DNA from: Triparma columacea
Taxonomy: Eukaryota; Sar; Bolidophyceae; Parmales; Triparmaceae
DNA length: 10,153 bases
Assembly (NCBI GenBank): GCA_030267965.1
Contig: BRYA01000109.1
Location: forward strand, 26,595 to 36,747
Direction: 5' to 3'
The notes under the pieces are model-generated. The model had not been told where the DNA came from and made no database searches. It saw only the letters and a program-made list of their open reading frames with translations. The position numbers and the translations under genes are program-made. Positions 1 through 6,925 of this stretch are shown piece by piece; within the stretch, counting starts at the first letter, position 1; every line of letters starts with the position of its first letter.

Positions 1-1535
1 GGGCACTTAATGCCTGGTTTTCTAATCCTGCCTCTGCGACAAGCGCATACGGCAACATCACGGACTGGTAAGTAGTTGGAAGAACAAGCGAGTAGAGAGG
101 ATGCAAATGGGGCTATGTGGTGGGCAGGCGGACAAAGTAGGACGGGACAACGAAGCATCACGGGAGGGTGAACACGCGAGCCCCAGTAACAACTAACCCT
201 CATATTCTCCTCTCGGCAATCCGCCCCCTGCGGACCCAAATTAAATCGCCGGCTGAGCAGGTGCACGACGGATGTCACTGACATGTCGGGAGCATTCCAA
301 CAAAAATACACATTCAACGAGGACATCAGCGGATGGGACGTCTCGAGTGTCACTGACATGACGGCTATGTTCTAGTGAGTATTGAGAGATGCTTTGGAGA
401 TGAGGTCTTTGTGGTTTGCGTGCTATCTTTGCTGCATTCTATCTTAAGCAATACATTCGCTTTTCATTCTAACATTCACAAACGCACACGCAAATTTCAT
501 CTCGCACATCTCCACTCGGCCTTGAATTAAACGCAGTGGCGCTAGTGTCTTCAACCAGGATATTGGGAGTTGGGATGTCTCGAGTGTCACTGACATGGAG
601 GGTATGTTCTCGTGAGTATTGAGATATGCTTTGGAGATGAGGTCTTCGTGGTTTGCGTGTTAATTTTGTTGCATTCTATATTTAGTAATACACTCGCTTC
701 TCATTCTAACATTCACACACGCACTCGCAAATCTCATCTCGCACATCTCCACTCGGCATTGAATTAAACGCAGTTACACACAAGTCTTCAACCAGGATAT
801 TGGGAGTTGGGATGTCTCGAGTGTCACTGACATGGAGGGTATGTTCGAGTGAGTATTGAGAGATGCTTTGGAGATGAGATCCTCGTGGTTTGCGTGTTAA
901 TTTTGCTGCATTCTATATTTAGTAATACACTCGCTTCTCATTCTAACATTCACACACGCACTCGCAAATCTCATCTCGCACATCTCCACTCGGCATTGAA
1001 TTCAACGCAGAGGCGCAGAAGTCTTCAACCAGGATATTGGGAGTTGGGATGTCTCGAGTGTCACTGACATGACGGCTATGTTCTAGTGAGTATTGAGAGA
1101 TGCTTTGGAGATGAGGTCTTTGTGGTTTGCGTACTATCTTTGCTGCATTCTATTTTGAGTAATGTTATACACTCGCTTCTCATTCTAACATTCACACACG
1201 CACACGCAAATCTCATCTCGCACATCTGCACTCGGCATTGAATTCAATGCAGTAACGCTCAATCCTTCAACCAGGATATTGGGAGTTGGGATGTCGCGAG
1301 TGTCACTAACATGTATGTTATGTTCTTTGCCGCAACTGCCTTCAACGAGGACGTCACGGTCTGGAACGTCTGCAAAGTCGGCACTGGCAATTTTGTGGGA
1401 ATGTTCGAGGATTCTGGCCAACCAACAGCTAATCTTGAACCCGACGCTAACGGAGAATGCATTGATTGCCCTAGTGGTACCACCTCTGGCTCCGGAAAGT
1501 ACGTATCGGGCCAAAACCCTTGCACCTCAATCTAA
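1..1535 (+). CDS. DUF285/BspA-like repeat protein, C-terminal part (5' end outside window)
   Basis: Partial gene with six visible exons that I joined by GT-AG sites and reading frame: 1-67, 261-374, 537-611, 774-848, 1011-1085 and 1253-1535; all five introns are phase 2. The spliced product reads [20 protein letters not shown], then about seven repeats of about 25 residues with the core [16 protein letters not shown], then a Cys-containing end ([19 protein letters not shown]) and a stop at 1533-1535. The FNxDIxxWDVSxVTDMxxMF pattern is that of DUF285 (PF03382), a BspA-like leucine-rich repeat family found in mycoplasmas, other bacteria and, in large numbers, some microalgae. Such proteins are usually thought to be surface or adhesion proteins; no function is proven here. 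The stretch before the first repeat resembles the usual beginning of a DUF285 domain, so the missing 5' part probably holds the start codon and any signal peptide. No transmembrane segment or anchor is visible at the C-terminus. Confidence 0.88.
68..260 (+). other. Intron of DUF285 gene unrelated to the repeated introns
   Basis: The donor GTAAGT lies at 68-73, the acceptor CAG ends at 260, and an ACTAAC branch-point-like motif lies near 193. Splicing joins TG and G into a Trp codon ([12 protein letters not shown]), phase 2 like the other introns of this gene. Its sequence shows no resemblance to the four cassette introns downstream. Confidence 0.75.
339..1312 (+). repeat. Tandem exon+intron cassette array, period 237 bp
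   Basis: Four consecutive introns (375-536, 612-773, 849-1010, 1086-1252; lengths 162, 162, 162 and 167) are almost the same sequence and alternate with 75-base exons that are almost the same, giving a 237-bp unit. Each intron starts GTGAGTATTGAGA, carries a branch-point-like TTCTAAC about 65 to 70 bases before the acceptor, and ends in a conserved GAATT..AA(C/T)GCAG. Introns 375-536 and 1086-1252 share variants with each other, and 612-773 and 849-1010 share others, so there are at least two unit subtypes. The array lies inside the DUF285 gene and encodes its homogeneous repeats. Confidence 0.9.
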
Positions 1536-2040
1536 TCTCCCCCACTATCTCGCCACCATCATAATGAATGCGAGGGAAATTGGGTGCCGGGACGCGGAAA
1601 TAAGGTCGTGTGGGACGCAAAGAGAGATGTTGAAACTCTGCCAATGCGCCCGCACGTAAAAATTAGGAAAAAACAAAAACGACGGGAAATGGGGGTGATT
1701 AGGAGGGGGGAATGTGATGATGAGACAGACGCAATGACTGGAGTGAGTGGGAGTTCTCTAATCACCGGTTGGTTAAGTAAGTGTAGTCGTTGGTTATCAA
1801 ACATTATTTTTAACCCTACACCCTACCCCTACATAATTCTGAGGAAGGCAGGGACAAGTTTCGTTGGAGGCAGGGGAGTGACCTCCGTATGAATCCCATA
1901 ATCAATAATTGCACCGAAAATTTCCCGTGTTCAACCTCCACCTCGGTCCTTTTCACAACCCTTGCCAGAAGAAGAGAATCAGACCTACAAAATCCTTTTA
2001 ATCAAAGTCTAACGTTTCCGTTGAATCCCGCTTCCTGTAC
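1536..2040. other. Intergenic region, no gene seen
   Basis: About 500 bases between the stop of the DUF285 gene and the next plus-strand gene. Open frames on both strands here are short, basic or Ser/Pro-rich, have no recognisable motif, and do not continue by plausible splicing. The stretch near 1810-1830 has C/A-rich CCCTA-type repeats that are too short and irregular to be telomeric. It presumably holds the 3' UTR of the left gene and the promoter of the next; no clear TATA box or polyadenylation signal was recognised. Confidence 0.5.
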
Positions 2041-2670
2041 ATGCACTATAATAACTTCACAAACCCAATGTCCTTCTTATCTCTAATCGCCCTAATCCCC
2101 TTCTTCTTCTTCTCATTCTCCCCTCGCGTGTCATCGTTTCATTATCCCTTCCAAAACCATCATTCTAAATCTCCATTATCTCCCCGCTTCTCTAATTCTC
2201 GTTTTCCATCTCCTTCACTTTCGATCCTTCGTTCTCCATCCCTCTCCTCCCTTGTATCTCAATCATTTAAATCCTCCCCTCTCATACTTCCGTCTCGTGT
2301 TTTTGTTTCGAGTGCCTTGAACGTAGTTGGTGGTGTAAACGGTGGTGGAGGTGACGTTGAGGGTGTGTATACTTACATGGACGGTGACGATATGGATAGT
2401 ATTGAAGCTATCGAAGCTCTTGGTGGTGACCCTGGGTTCTGGACTCCTCCTAAGGAGGAGGAGGAGGAGGAGAAGGAGGGGGGGGGAGGGGGGGGGGAGA
2501 AGAAGAAGGAGGTGGTTGCTATACCTAAGTTTATGAAGGACGTTGAGGGAGGAGAATGGAAAGCAACGGATGGGTTAGGACCTAAACCTGAGAAGGTAGG
2601 AGAGTTTGAGAAGATGGAGGAGGGGTGGGAGTGGGACGGAGTGGAGGACGAGGGCGCTTACTTCGATTGA
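2041..2670 (+). CDS. Unknown protein with signal/transit-like leader
   Basis: Single-exon reading frame of 209 residues from ATG 2041; a second in-frame ATG at 2068 (MSFLSLIALIPFFFF) gives a cleaner signal peptide and may be the true start. The N-terminus has a hydrophobic core of about 14 residues, then SSFHYPF and a Ser/Pro/Arg/Lys-rich, acid-free stretch to about residue 90. That is the layout of a bipartite leader for a secondary plastid, where a Phe follows the signal-peptide cleavage site; this is inferred. The remaining protein is acidic: EALGGDPGFWTPP (126-138), a low-complexity Glu/Gly/Lys tract (139-157), then VAIPKFMKDVEGGEWKAT and a Trp/Glu-rich end finishing GAYFD. I do not recognise the family. 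The first half of the sense strand is strongly C/T-rich and the second half strongly A/G-rich. It is convergent with the next gene, with a spacer of about 150 bp. Confidence 0.7.
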   Translation: MHYNNFTNPMSFLSLIALIPFFFFSFSPRVSSFHYPFQNHHSKSPLSPRFSNSRFPSPSLSILRSPSLSSLVSQSFKSSPLILPSRVFVSSALNVVGGVNGGGGDVEGVYTYMDGDDMDSIEAIEALGGDPGFWTPPKEEEEEEKEGGGGGGEKKKEVVAIPKFMKDVEGGEWKATDGLGPKPEKVGEFEKMEEGWEWDGVEDEGAYFD

Positions 2671-2822
2671 CTATTTTTTGAGAGAGTGAGAAGGACAACC
2701 GTACCATTCGGTTTTGAGGAGAACCCCCAAATACAACCTCGATCAAGGATTCGGGGTTCATTCTTATATTTTCGTACAAACATTCTTTCTTATCTCCTTC
2801 ATCTTCTCATAATCTCCTCCCC
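2671..2822. other. Short tail-to-tail spacer
   Basis: About 150 bases between two convergent stop codons. It is C/T-rich on the plus strand toward the right edge (from about 2810) and has no gene. The 3' UTRs of the two genes must lie here and may overlap. A polyadenylation signal was not clearly seen on either strand. Confidence 0.5.
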
Positions 2823-3659
2823 CTATTCCCCCTCCTCCCCTTCCCCCTCCCTCCTCCCATCATCATCCTCCGTCCTCCCCTCCCATGGGCTTTCCCCTCT
2901 TTCCTCATCCTCAACTCCAAGTCTAATACCTTGCCACTGTCCTTTAACATCAGCCGCCGCCCAGGGTTTCCAGCCGCGTACGGCACCCTCGAGGTAGTAG
3001 TAATCGTTGACTTCACAAGCCCATATATCCTTACCTAATAAACCTAACGGTGACTCCTTTGAGATTGATAAGAACTGACCGGAGACGTCGAAACTCCATG
3101 TACCTTTTGAACCGTCACCCCATTGGGTGGACTGTTTACCACCCCCGAATTTAGTAGGGTCGCCGACGGGGGGGAGGAGTCTAACCCATGTTGTTATTAT
3201 GTCGGATGAGGTCTTGCCATCGCGAGGTAGGGTTCCTATCTTCCATTCGGTGTTTACGAAATCTGACTGGGATAGATAGTCTAATTCTAACTCCTCGTAC
3301 TCGTCTTCTTCTGAGTCGTCTTGTTGTATGTCTTGTTGTTGTGGGATGGTGTTTTCTGGTTGAGGAGTTGTTGTTGATGGAGAGGTTAGTGATTGAACGC
3401 TATCATCTTCAAGGCTTGCGTAAAGCTGAAAGCGAGGTTGAAAGCGATGAAGTTGTTGAAAGCGGTGAAGTTGTTTGAGATGAAAGAGATGAAATGGAGG
3501 GTTAGGGAGAGATTTTTTGTGTGTCGTCGGTGATGTGAGGGCGATGTTGTTGACAATTTTATGGCTGTTTTGCGATATTATTGATATATTTGATGTGTAT
3601 TGGAATGTATGTACTAATTTAAGCAGTGATATAACTAAACACACTTTGTTTATCATCAT
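2823..3659 (-). CDS. Unknown protein with leader and Trp-rich beta-type domain
   Basis: Single-exon frame of 278 residues from ATG 3659, with A at -3; the open frame extends upstream to a GTG at 3716 but no ATG lies there. It begins MMINKVCLVISLLKLVHTFQ, a hydrophobic signal-peptide-like segment, followed by a Ser/Thr/Asn/His-rich basic stretch with a short QLHRFQ repeat (residues 63-74). This looks like a bipartite plastid leader (inference). An acidic linker (112-127) precedes a compact domain, residues 134-250. It runs FVNTEWKIGTLPRDG, DIITTWVRLLPP, TQWGDGSKGTWSFDVSGQFL, DIWACEVNDYYYLEGAVRGW and KGQWQGIRLGV. The alternating Trp/aromatic strands suggest a small beta-barrel or lipocalin/fibrillin-like fold, but I cannot name a family. 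The tail after 258 is low-complexity Glu/Gly/Arg. It is divergent from NTF2. Confidence 0.75.
   Translation of the reverse strand: MMINKVCLVISLLKLVHTFQYTSNISIISQNSHKIVNNIALTSPTTHKKSLPNPPFHLFHLKQLHRFQQLHRFQPRFQLYASLEDDSVQSLTSPSTTTPQPENTIPQQQDIQQDDSEEDEYEELELDYLSQSDFVNTEWKIGTLPRDGKTSSDIITTWVRLLPPVGDPTKFGGGKQSTQWGDGSKGTWSFDVSGQFLSISKESPLGLLGKDIWACEVNDYYYLEGAVRGWKPWAAADVKGQWQGIRLGVEDEERGESPWEGRTEDDDGRREGEGEEGE
3428..3475. repeat. 18-bp tandem repeat inside a coding region
   Basis: GAAAGCGATGAAGTTGTT at 3440-3457 is repeated with one change at 3458-3475, and a 12-base partial copy precedes it at 3428-3439. The period keeps frame and encodes the QLHRFQ-type repeat on the minus strand, in the leader region of the unknown protein. 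Confidence 0.8.
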
Positions 3660-4070
3660 ATTGACCAAAATTGGAGGAGATGCCTTTTTCCTTTTATTTT
3701 GCCTTTTTCGACCCACTTTGCTCTTACTCTTTTCTATACCTGTAAGTGAATCATTTGGATATATTATATGATATTCACGACTAAAATAACAATCATTAAC
3801 AATATATACCCTTTGAATTGGCAGTAGGTTGAATAGGCACTAAATTAGAACTATTACACTTCCTCCCCCTCGATCCCTTTCCCACATTTCACACATTTAC
3901 TCCTCTCTATCCCTCTATCTCCTTTACTATATCATATACCTTCCTCATACACATACACACCTTCATCTTACTCACACCCACGTCTCTATCCATCCATCTC
4001 CTACCTTCATCTTCATCGTACCCTCCCCCCCCTCCCCCCCCTCCCACAGTCCCCTCCCCTCCAAAAAAAC
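3660..4070. promoter_or_regulatory. Head-to-head intergenic region before NTF2
   Basis: About 410 bases between two divergent start codons, so it must hold both promoters. The left part (3720-3860) is A/T-rich with TATATTATATGATA-type stretches near 3760. The right part (3860-4065) on the plus strand is almost pure C/T with C-runs, ending CCAAAAAAAC directly before the NTF2 ATG. CCCACAG at 4043-4049 could be a 3' splice site of a 5' UTR intron, but no partner donor is convincing. No coding potential was seen. Confidence 0.5.
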
Positions 4071-4436
4071 ATGTCCGCCCAAGAGGTCGCCCAAGCCTTC
4101 GTCCAGCACTACTTCACTCAGCGCGACGCCAACGTCGACGCCCTCGCCTCCCTCTACCAGCCCTCCTCCTGCATGACCTTTGAGGGTACCATGGTCCAAG
4201 GTGGTCCCGCCATCGTGCAGAAGCTAAAGTCCGTAGGTCCCGTTAAACACCAAGTTAAAGGCATGGACGTACAGCCCTCCACATCCTCATCCGCCATGCT
4301 TATCTTCGTAACCGGGAGCGTTAGCATAGGTAGCGACAACCCACTGCACTTCTGTCAGATGTTCCAACTAGTCTCAACGGGACCGGGGGCGTACTATGTT
4401 CACAATGATATCTTCAGACTTAACTACGGACTTTAA
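4071..4436 (+). CDS. Nuclear transport factor 2 (NTF2)
   Basis: Complete single-exon gene of 121 residues, the usual NTF2 length. NTF2 is a homodimer that carries Ran-GDP back into the nucleus through the pore by binding FxFG nucleoporins. Family features seen: AQAFVQHYFTQRDANVDALASLY at the start, with 20 residues or so of the first helix; MTFEG with the Ran-contacting Glu at residue 38; QGGPAIVQKLKSV; the Gln-Pro strand MDVQPS; FCQMFQLV; and the ending YYVHNDIFRLNYG, which closely matches the yeast protein's end. The loop before FCQMF has one Asp (GSDNP) where animal and yeast proteins carry two or three acidic residues. The start is chosen at 4071, which has A at -3 and matches the family N-terminus. 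It is convergent with the DUF924 gene. Confidence 0.97.
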   Translation: MSAQEVAQAFVQHYFTQRDANVDALASLYQPSSCMTFEGTMVQGGPAIVQKLKSVGPVKHQVKGMDVQPSTSSSAMLIFVTGSVSIGSDNPLHFCQMFQLVSTGPGAYYVHNDIFRLNYGL

Positions 4437-4456
4437 GTGTGGGGTGTGTGTTTTAA

Positions 4457-4462
4457 AATAAA
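4457..4462 (+). terminator. Possible polyadenylation signal of NTF2
   Basis: AATAAA lies 21 bases after the NTF2 stop codon in a short A-rich stretch. The position suits a compact 3' UTR, but algal signals are poorly conserved, so this is tentative. Confidence 0.35.
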
Positions 4463-4615
4463 GAAATTGAAAAGGGGGCAAACACCCTTAAGAAATCAAA
4501 AGTTTGTTGACTTTACCTACACTTCATCTCTCGAGACTCTATGCGAAAGCTACATAGGCAAGTTCGTCAAAATGAAGTGGAATCCCAAGCAACCCTGGAG
4601 TGGTACAATGTTAGT

Positions 4616-5662
4616 TCACCTCTCCTTCATCTGGCTCTTGGCGAAGCTTGGCAAGTTGTCATAGTCCGCAAGCCACTCCTCCTGTGTTTTTTCAAGGGTA
4701 TTGGGCGAAAACGAGAGGGGAATAGAGAGGTCAGGATTCAAGAACACTGATTGACACGTTGATTTAAAGTAGTGCCTTTGGAACAATACGACAAAATACA
4801 ACCCTACACCAAAACAAATAACACCCCAACCCCAACCCCACCACTCTCTCTCCCTCTCTTTCTCACCTCCTCCTTAGTATTCTCCCTCCCGAGTGCTTCG
4901 TTCCTCCATGGATATCTCCCGAATCTCCTACAAAGTTGTTCATGCTCAACAACATACCCCTCCAGTCTTTTAACCATATCATTACCCTCCCCAAAGACCT
5001 TCTTACAGTGCTGGATTAAAGCCAAGTTCATATCATGGTCTTTCACATCCTCCGAATGTTGTCCCGGCGTCATAAGGAACATGAAGTACGACAAACTCTC
5101 ATTCTCAGGTAACAAGTGAGCCCCTACTTCAACGATTGCTCGTGCGCATGTTATACCCTCGACGTCGTAGAGGAAAGCTTCGGGTGTATTACGGAATGCG
5201 TTTCGTGACATTTGATCACATAATATCATACGAGCGTAAAGACCTAAAGGTGTCTCCCATACTGGTGATGGGGGTGGGAGGGATTTACCGAAGTGACGGA
5301 TTAAGGGGGAGAAGGTTTTGCAGGATGAATCGAGGGAGGAACGAAGGGATGAGGACGCGGGGGTGTAATCGGAGTTCATACCAAACCATAATGGCATCTA
5401 CATTGTTTTCGTGTAAAGGGGGAGGGGAAGGAGAAGGTCAAGGGGTGGTTTTAGTAAGGTAAGTAGTTAATGGAAGAAAGCACAGTATAGTTATGACGGT
5501 ATGGGAATGTTTTAATGGGGAGATGAGGGGGAGATGAGAGGATATTTTAAGGATACTAACCTTTGCGGAAGTAGAGGAGGGATCTTTCATCTTGTCTGTA
5601 CCAAATACACCCTCGCCAAACCAGAAGTTTAGGACATCTTCAGGGCTAGATGAGGACAACAT
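4616..5662 (-). CDS. DUF924 family protein
   Basis: Three exons on the minus strand: 5561-5662, 4867-5397 and 4616-4681, with phase-0 GT-AG introns 5398-5560 and 4682-4866; 232 residues. Start ATG 5662 gives MLSSSSPEDVLNFWFG, the normal DUF924 beginning; the frame stays open to 5737 but without an ATG. Family signatures follow. WFGMNSDY comes just after the first junction, then LCDQMSRNAFRNTPEAF (the LDQFPRN-like motif), MTPGQHSEDVKDHD (the HSED motif) and GRYPWRNEALGRENTKEE. The last joins across intron 2 to EEWLADYDNLPSFAKSQ. DUF924 (PF06041) proteins are alpha-helical, TPR-like and common in proteobacteria and some eukaryotes; their biochemical role is unknown to me. The splicing is supported because family motifs continue in frame across both junctions. 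Confidence 0.92.
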
Positions 5663-5935
5663 TGAATATGAACGTCGCAGATTTTTATAGGGGGTGCGAA
5701 GAATGATGGATTTAACAGATTTTGCGCAGAACACCAACCCCGAGAGTTTGGGGCAAAAGTGTTTTGGGAATTTTCTAAAAATTGCGCCCTTTGATCAAAT
5801 TCGAATTGTCAACGCTATTTTCCTTCCATTCTAACAATTACTGGCGCTATAATTGCCTGATACGATAATAAGTGCATAAAAGGGCAATAAAAGACAAACC
5901 TCCCTCCAACGGCTCAAGTCCCATTCTCCCCCTCA
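5663..5935. promoter_or_regulatory. Head-to-head promoter region of DUF924 and ZSWIM7-like genes
   Basis: About 270 bases between divergent ATGs. CATAAAAGG at 5875-5883 is a TATA-like element about 55 bases before the ZSWIM7-like start; the 30 bases before that ATG are C/T-rich. Nothing equally clear was seen for the DUF924 direction. Confidence 0.4.
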
Positions 5936-6547
5936 ATGTCTCTCCCCTGTGTACATCCTATCTCTCTTCTTACCTCATATATAGAAGATTTACGTACTTC
6001 ACTCTCGTTACCTCCTCTATTTTCTCCAATCGCGTCGTCTGTTCTCCAAAATGTCACCCCTAAACCAAAACCAAACCCTAAAGAACTCTACAATCTCCTA
6101 TCTACCCTAACTACGCTATACCCAAAGCTATCGTTCGCTGCCGTCCTCGACTCTCCAATAGTACAACTAACTTCTCCCTCTGGTCGCGTGTGTTATCTCG
6201 TTCCTTCCTCTACCTCAACTCCTTCTTCCTCCTCTTCCTCCTCTTCCTCCTCTTCCTCCTCCCATCCTTCCCGTGCCTCATCTCGTTACGTCGTTATGAG
6301 TGACTACTGCACCTGCAAAGACTTCAACATGCGCGTAAAGAGGGCTGGATACGAGGGTGGGGGGGGGGAGGATGAGGGTTGTAAGCACATGGTCGCTGTC
6401 ATGGTTGCAGAGGTTATAGGGATACTAGGGGGGGTGGAGGGGGTCGTCGTTAGGAGGGAAGTTGAGGAAATTGAGTGGGGGAAAATTGTTACAGGAGAGG
6501 GGAAGGTGAGAATAAGTTGGGGGGGGGGTGTTCTAATGAAGAGATAA
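5936..6547 (+). CDS. ZSWIM7: SWIM zinc-finger protein, ZSWIM7/SWS1-like
   Basis: Single-exon gene of 203 residues. The SWIM signature CxC...CxH is present: Cys125 and Cys127 in DYCTCKDF, then Cys149 and His151 in GCKHMVAVMVAEVIG. The order VQLTSPSGRVCYLV, a tract of serines (97-109), SRYVVMSDYCTCKDF and CKHMVAVMVAEV matches ZSWIM7/SWS1, where a SPSGRxxYxV strand precedes a CxC finger and CKHLLAVYLS. SWS1 proteins pair with RAD51 paralogues (Shu complex) and support RAD51 filament formation in homologous recombination; the role here is by homology. The N-terminal helical part also fits (IEDLRTSLSLPPLF, ELYNLLSTLTTLYPKLSFAAVLD). The poly-Ser tract is a TCC/TCT microsatellite (about 6221-6261), and the finger loop is filled by Gly from a G-run. 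Other SWIM proteins are possible but fit less well in size. Confidence 0.85.
   Translation: MSLPCVHPISLLTSYIEDLRTSLSLPPLFSPIASSVLQNVTPKPKPNPKELYNLLSTLTTLYPKLSFAAVLDSPIVQLTSPSGRVCYLVPSSTSTPSSSSSSSSSSSSSHPSRASSRYVVMSDYCTCKDFNMRVKRAGYEGGGGEDEGCKHMVAVMVAEVIGILGGVEGVVVRREVEEIEWGKIVTGEGKVRISWGGGVLMKR
6221..6261 (+). repeat. TCC/TCT microsatellite coding for poly-Ser
   Basis: A run of TCC, TCT and TCA codons gives about 13 consecutive serines between the last N-terminal strand and the SWIM finger. It is likely a fast-changing, disordered linker. Confidence 0.85.
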
Positions 6548-6925
6548 CCCACAAGAGAGGCGCCTTTATTATTGTTTATTATATGCGACGTGCATTTCGG
6601 AGATGCACGAAGTTACTTAGAGCCAGCATGAATTTGTTGTGCTTGCCAAAGAACCATTCTGAGGAACAAAACAAATAACACGCACAGCCCTACAAAACCA
6701 ACCCCCTTTCTCCCCGTTGCAACCCCCAGATGGTGTAATAACGCTGTTGTTGTTTTTGTTCCAAAAATACGCAAAATTTATCGCTCCCCATCCCCCATTT
6801 CTTCACGATCCTGGTTGAGCGCCCTTGAAGCCTCCCATTGTAAGCCTTGGTCAAAAACCTGTATAGTGTATTTGGTTTGGCTAGATATAATAGAAATAGA
6901 TATACAGATATATAGATATATAGAA
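6548..6925. other. Tail-to-tail intergenic region
   Basis: About 380 bases between convergent stops, with no gene recognised. It contains a perfect 7-bp inverted repeat, CGTGCAT (6589-6595) and ATGCACG (6603-6609), with a 7-base loop, 40 bases after the ZSWIM7-like stop. Beside the methyltransferase stop it has an AT-rich stretch of ATATAG/ATACAG units (about 6884-6923). The T-rich 6560-6582 region could serve 3' end formation. Confidence 0.5.
6589..6609. repeat. Small perfect inverted repeat
   Basis: A 7-bp stem with loop TTCGGAG, located in the 3' flank of the ZSWIM7-like gene. It could form an RNA hairpin in the 3' UTR; it does not match the histone stem-loop. Chance occurrence cannot be excluded. 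Confidence 0.35.

Noticed and set aside
849..1067. 72-residue plus-strand open frame
   Set aside because: It begins at a GTG and runs through a cassette intron into the next exon in the wrong frame; it exists only because the intron is repeated and stop-poor in that frame.
361..1310. Regularly spaced near-identical blocks resembling a CRISPR or satellite array
   Set aside because: The blocks contain splice signals and in-frame DUF285 exons; spacing and unit size (237 bp) do not fit CRISPR.
1805..1832. CCCTA-like repeats suggestive of telomere
   Set aside because: Only a few irregular units in an internal position between genes.
1584..1892. 102-residue plus-strand frame after the DUF285 gene
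   Set aside because: No family motif, unusual composition, overlapping equally long frames on the other strand, and no supportive splice context.
4437..4664. Plus-strand frame with FVDFTYTSSLETLCESYIGK between NTF2 and DUF924
   Set aside because: It sits in the convergent 3' region, overlaps the last DUF924 exon, and has no family match that I recognise. It could be a 3' UTR; kept as unassigned.
5663..5737. N-terminal extension of the DUF924 protein to 5737 (possible transit peptide)
   Set aside because: The extended frame begins with TTG, not ATG, and the ATG at 5662 gives the standard family start.
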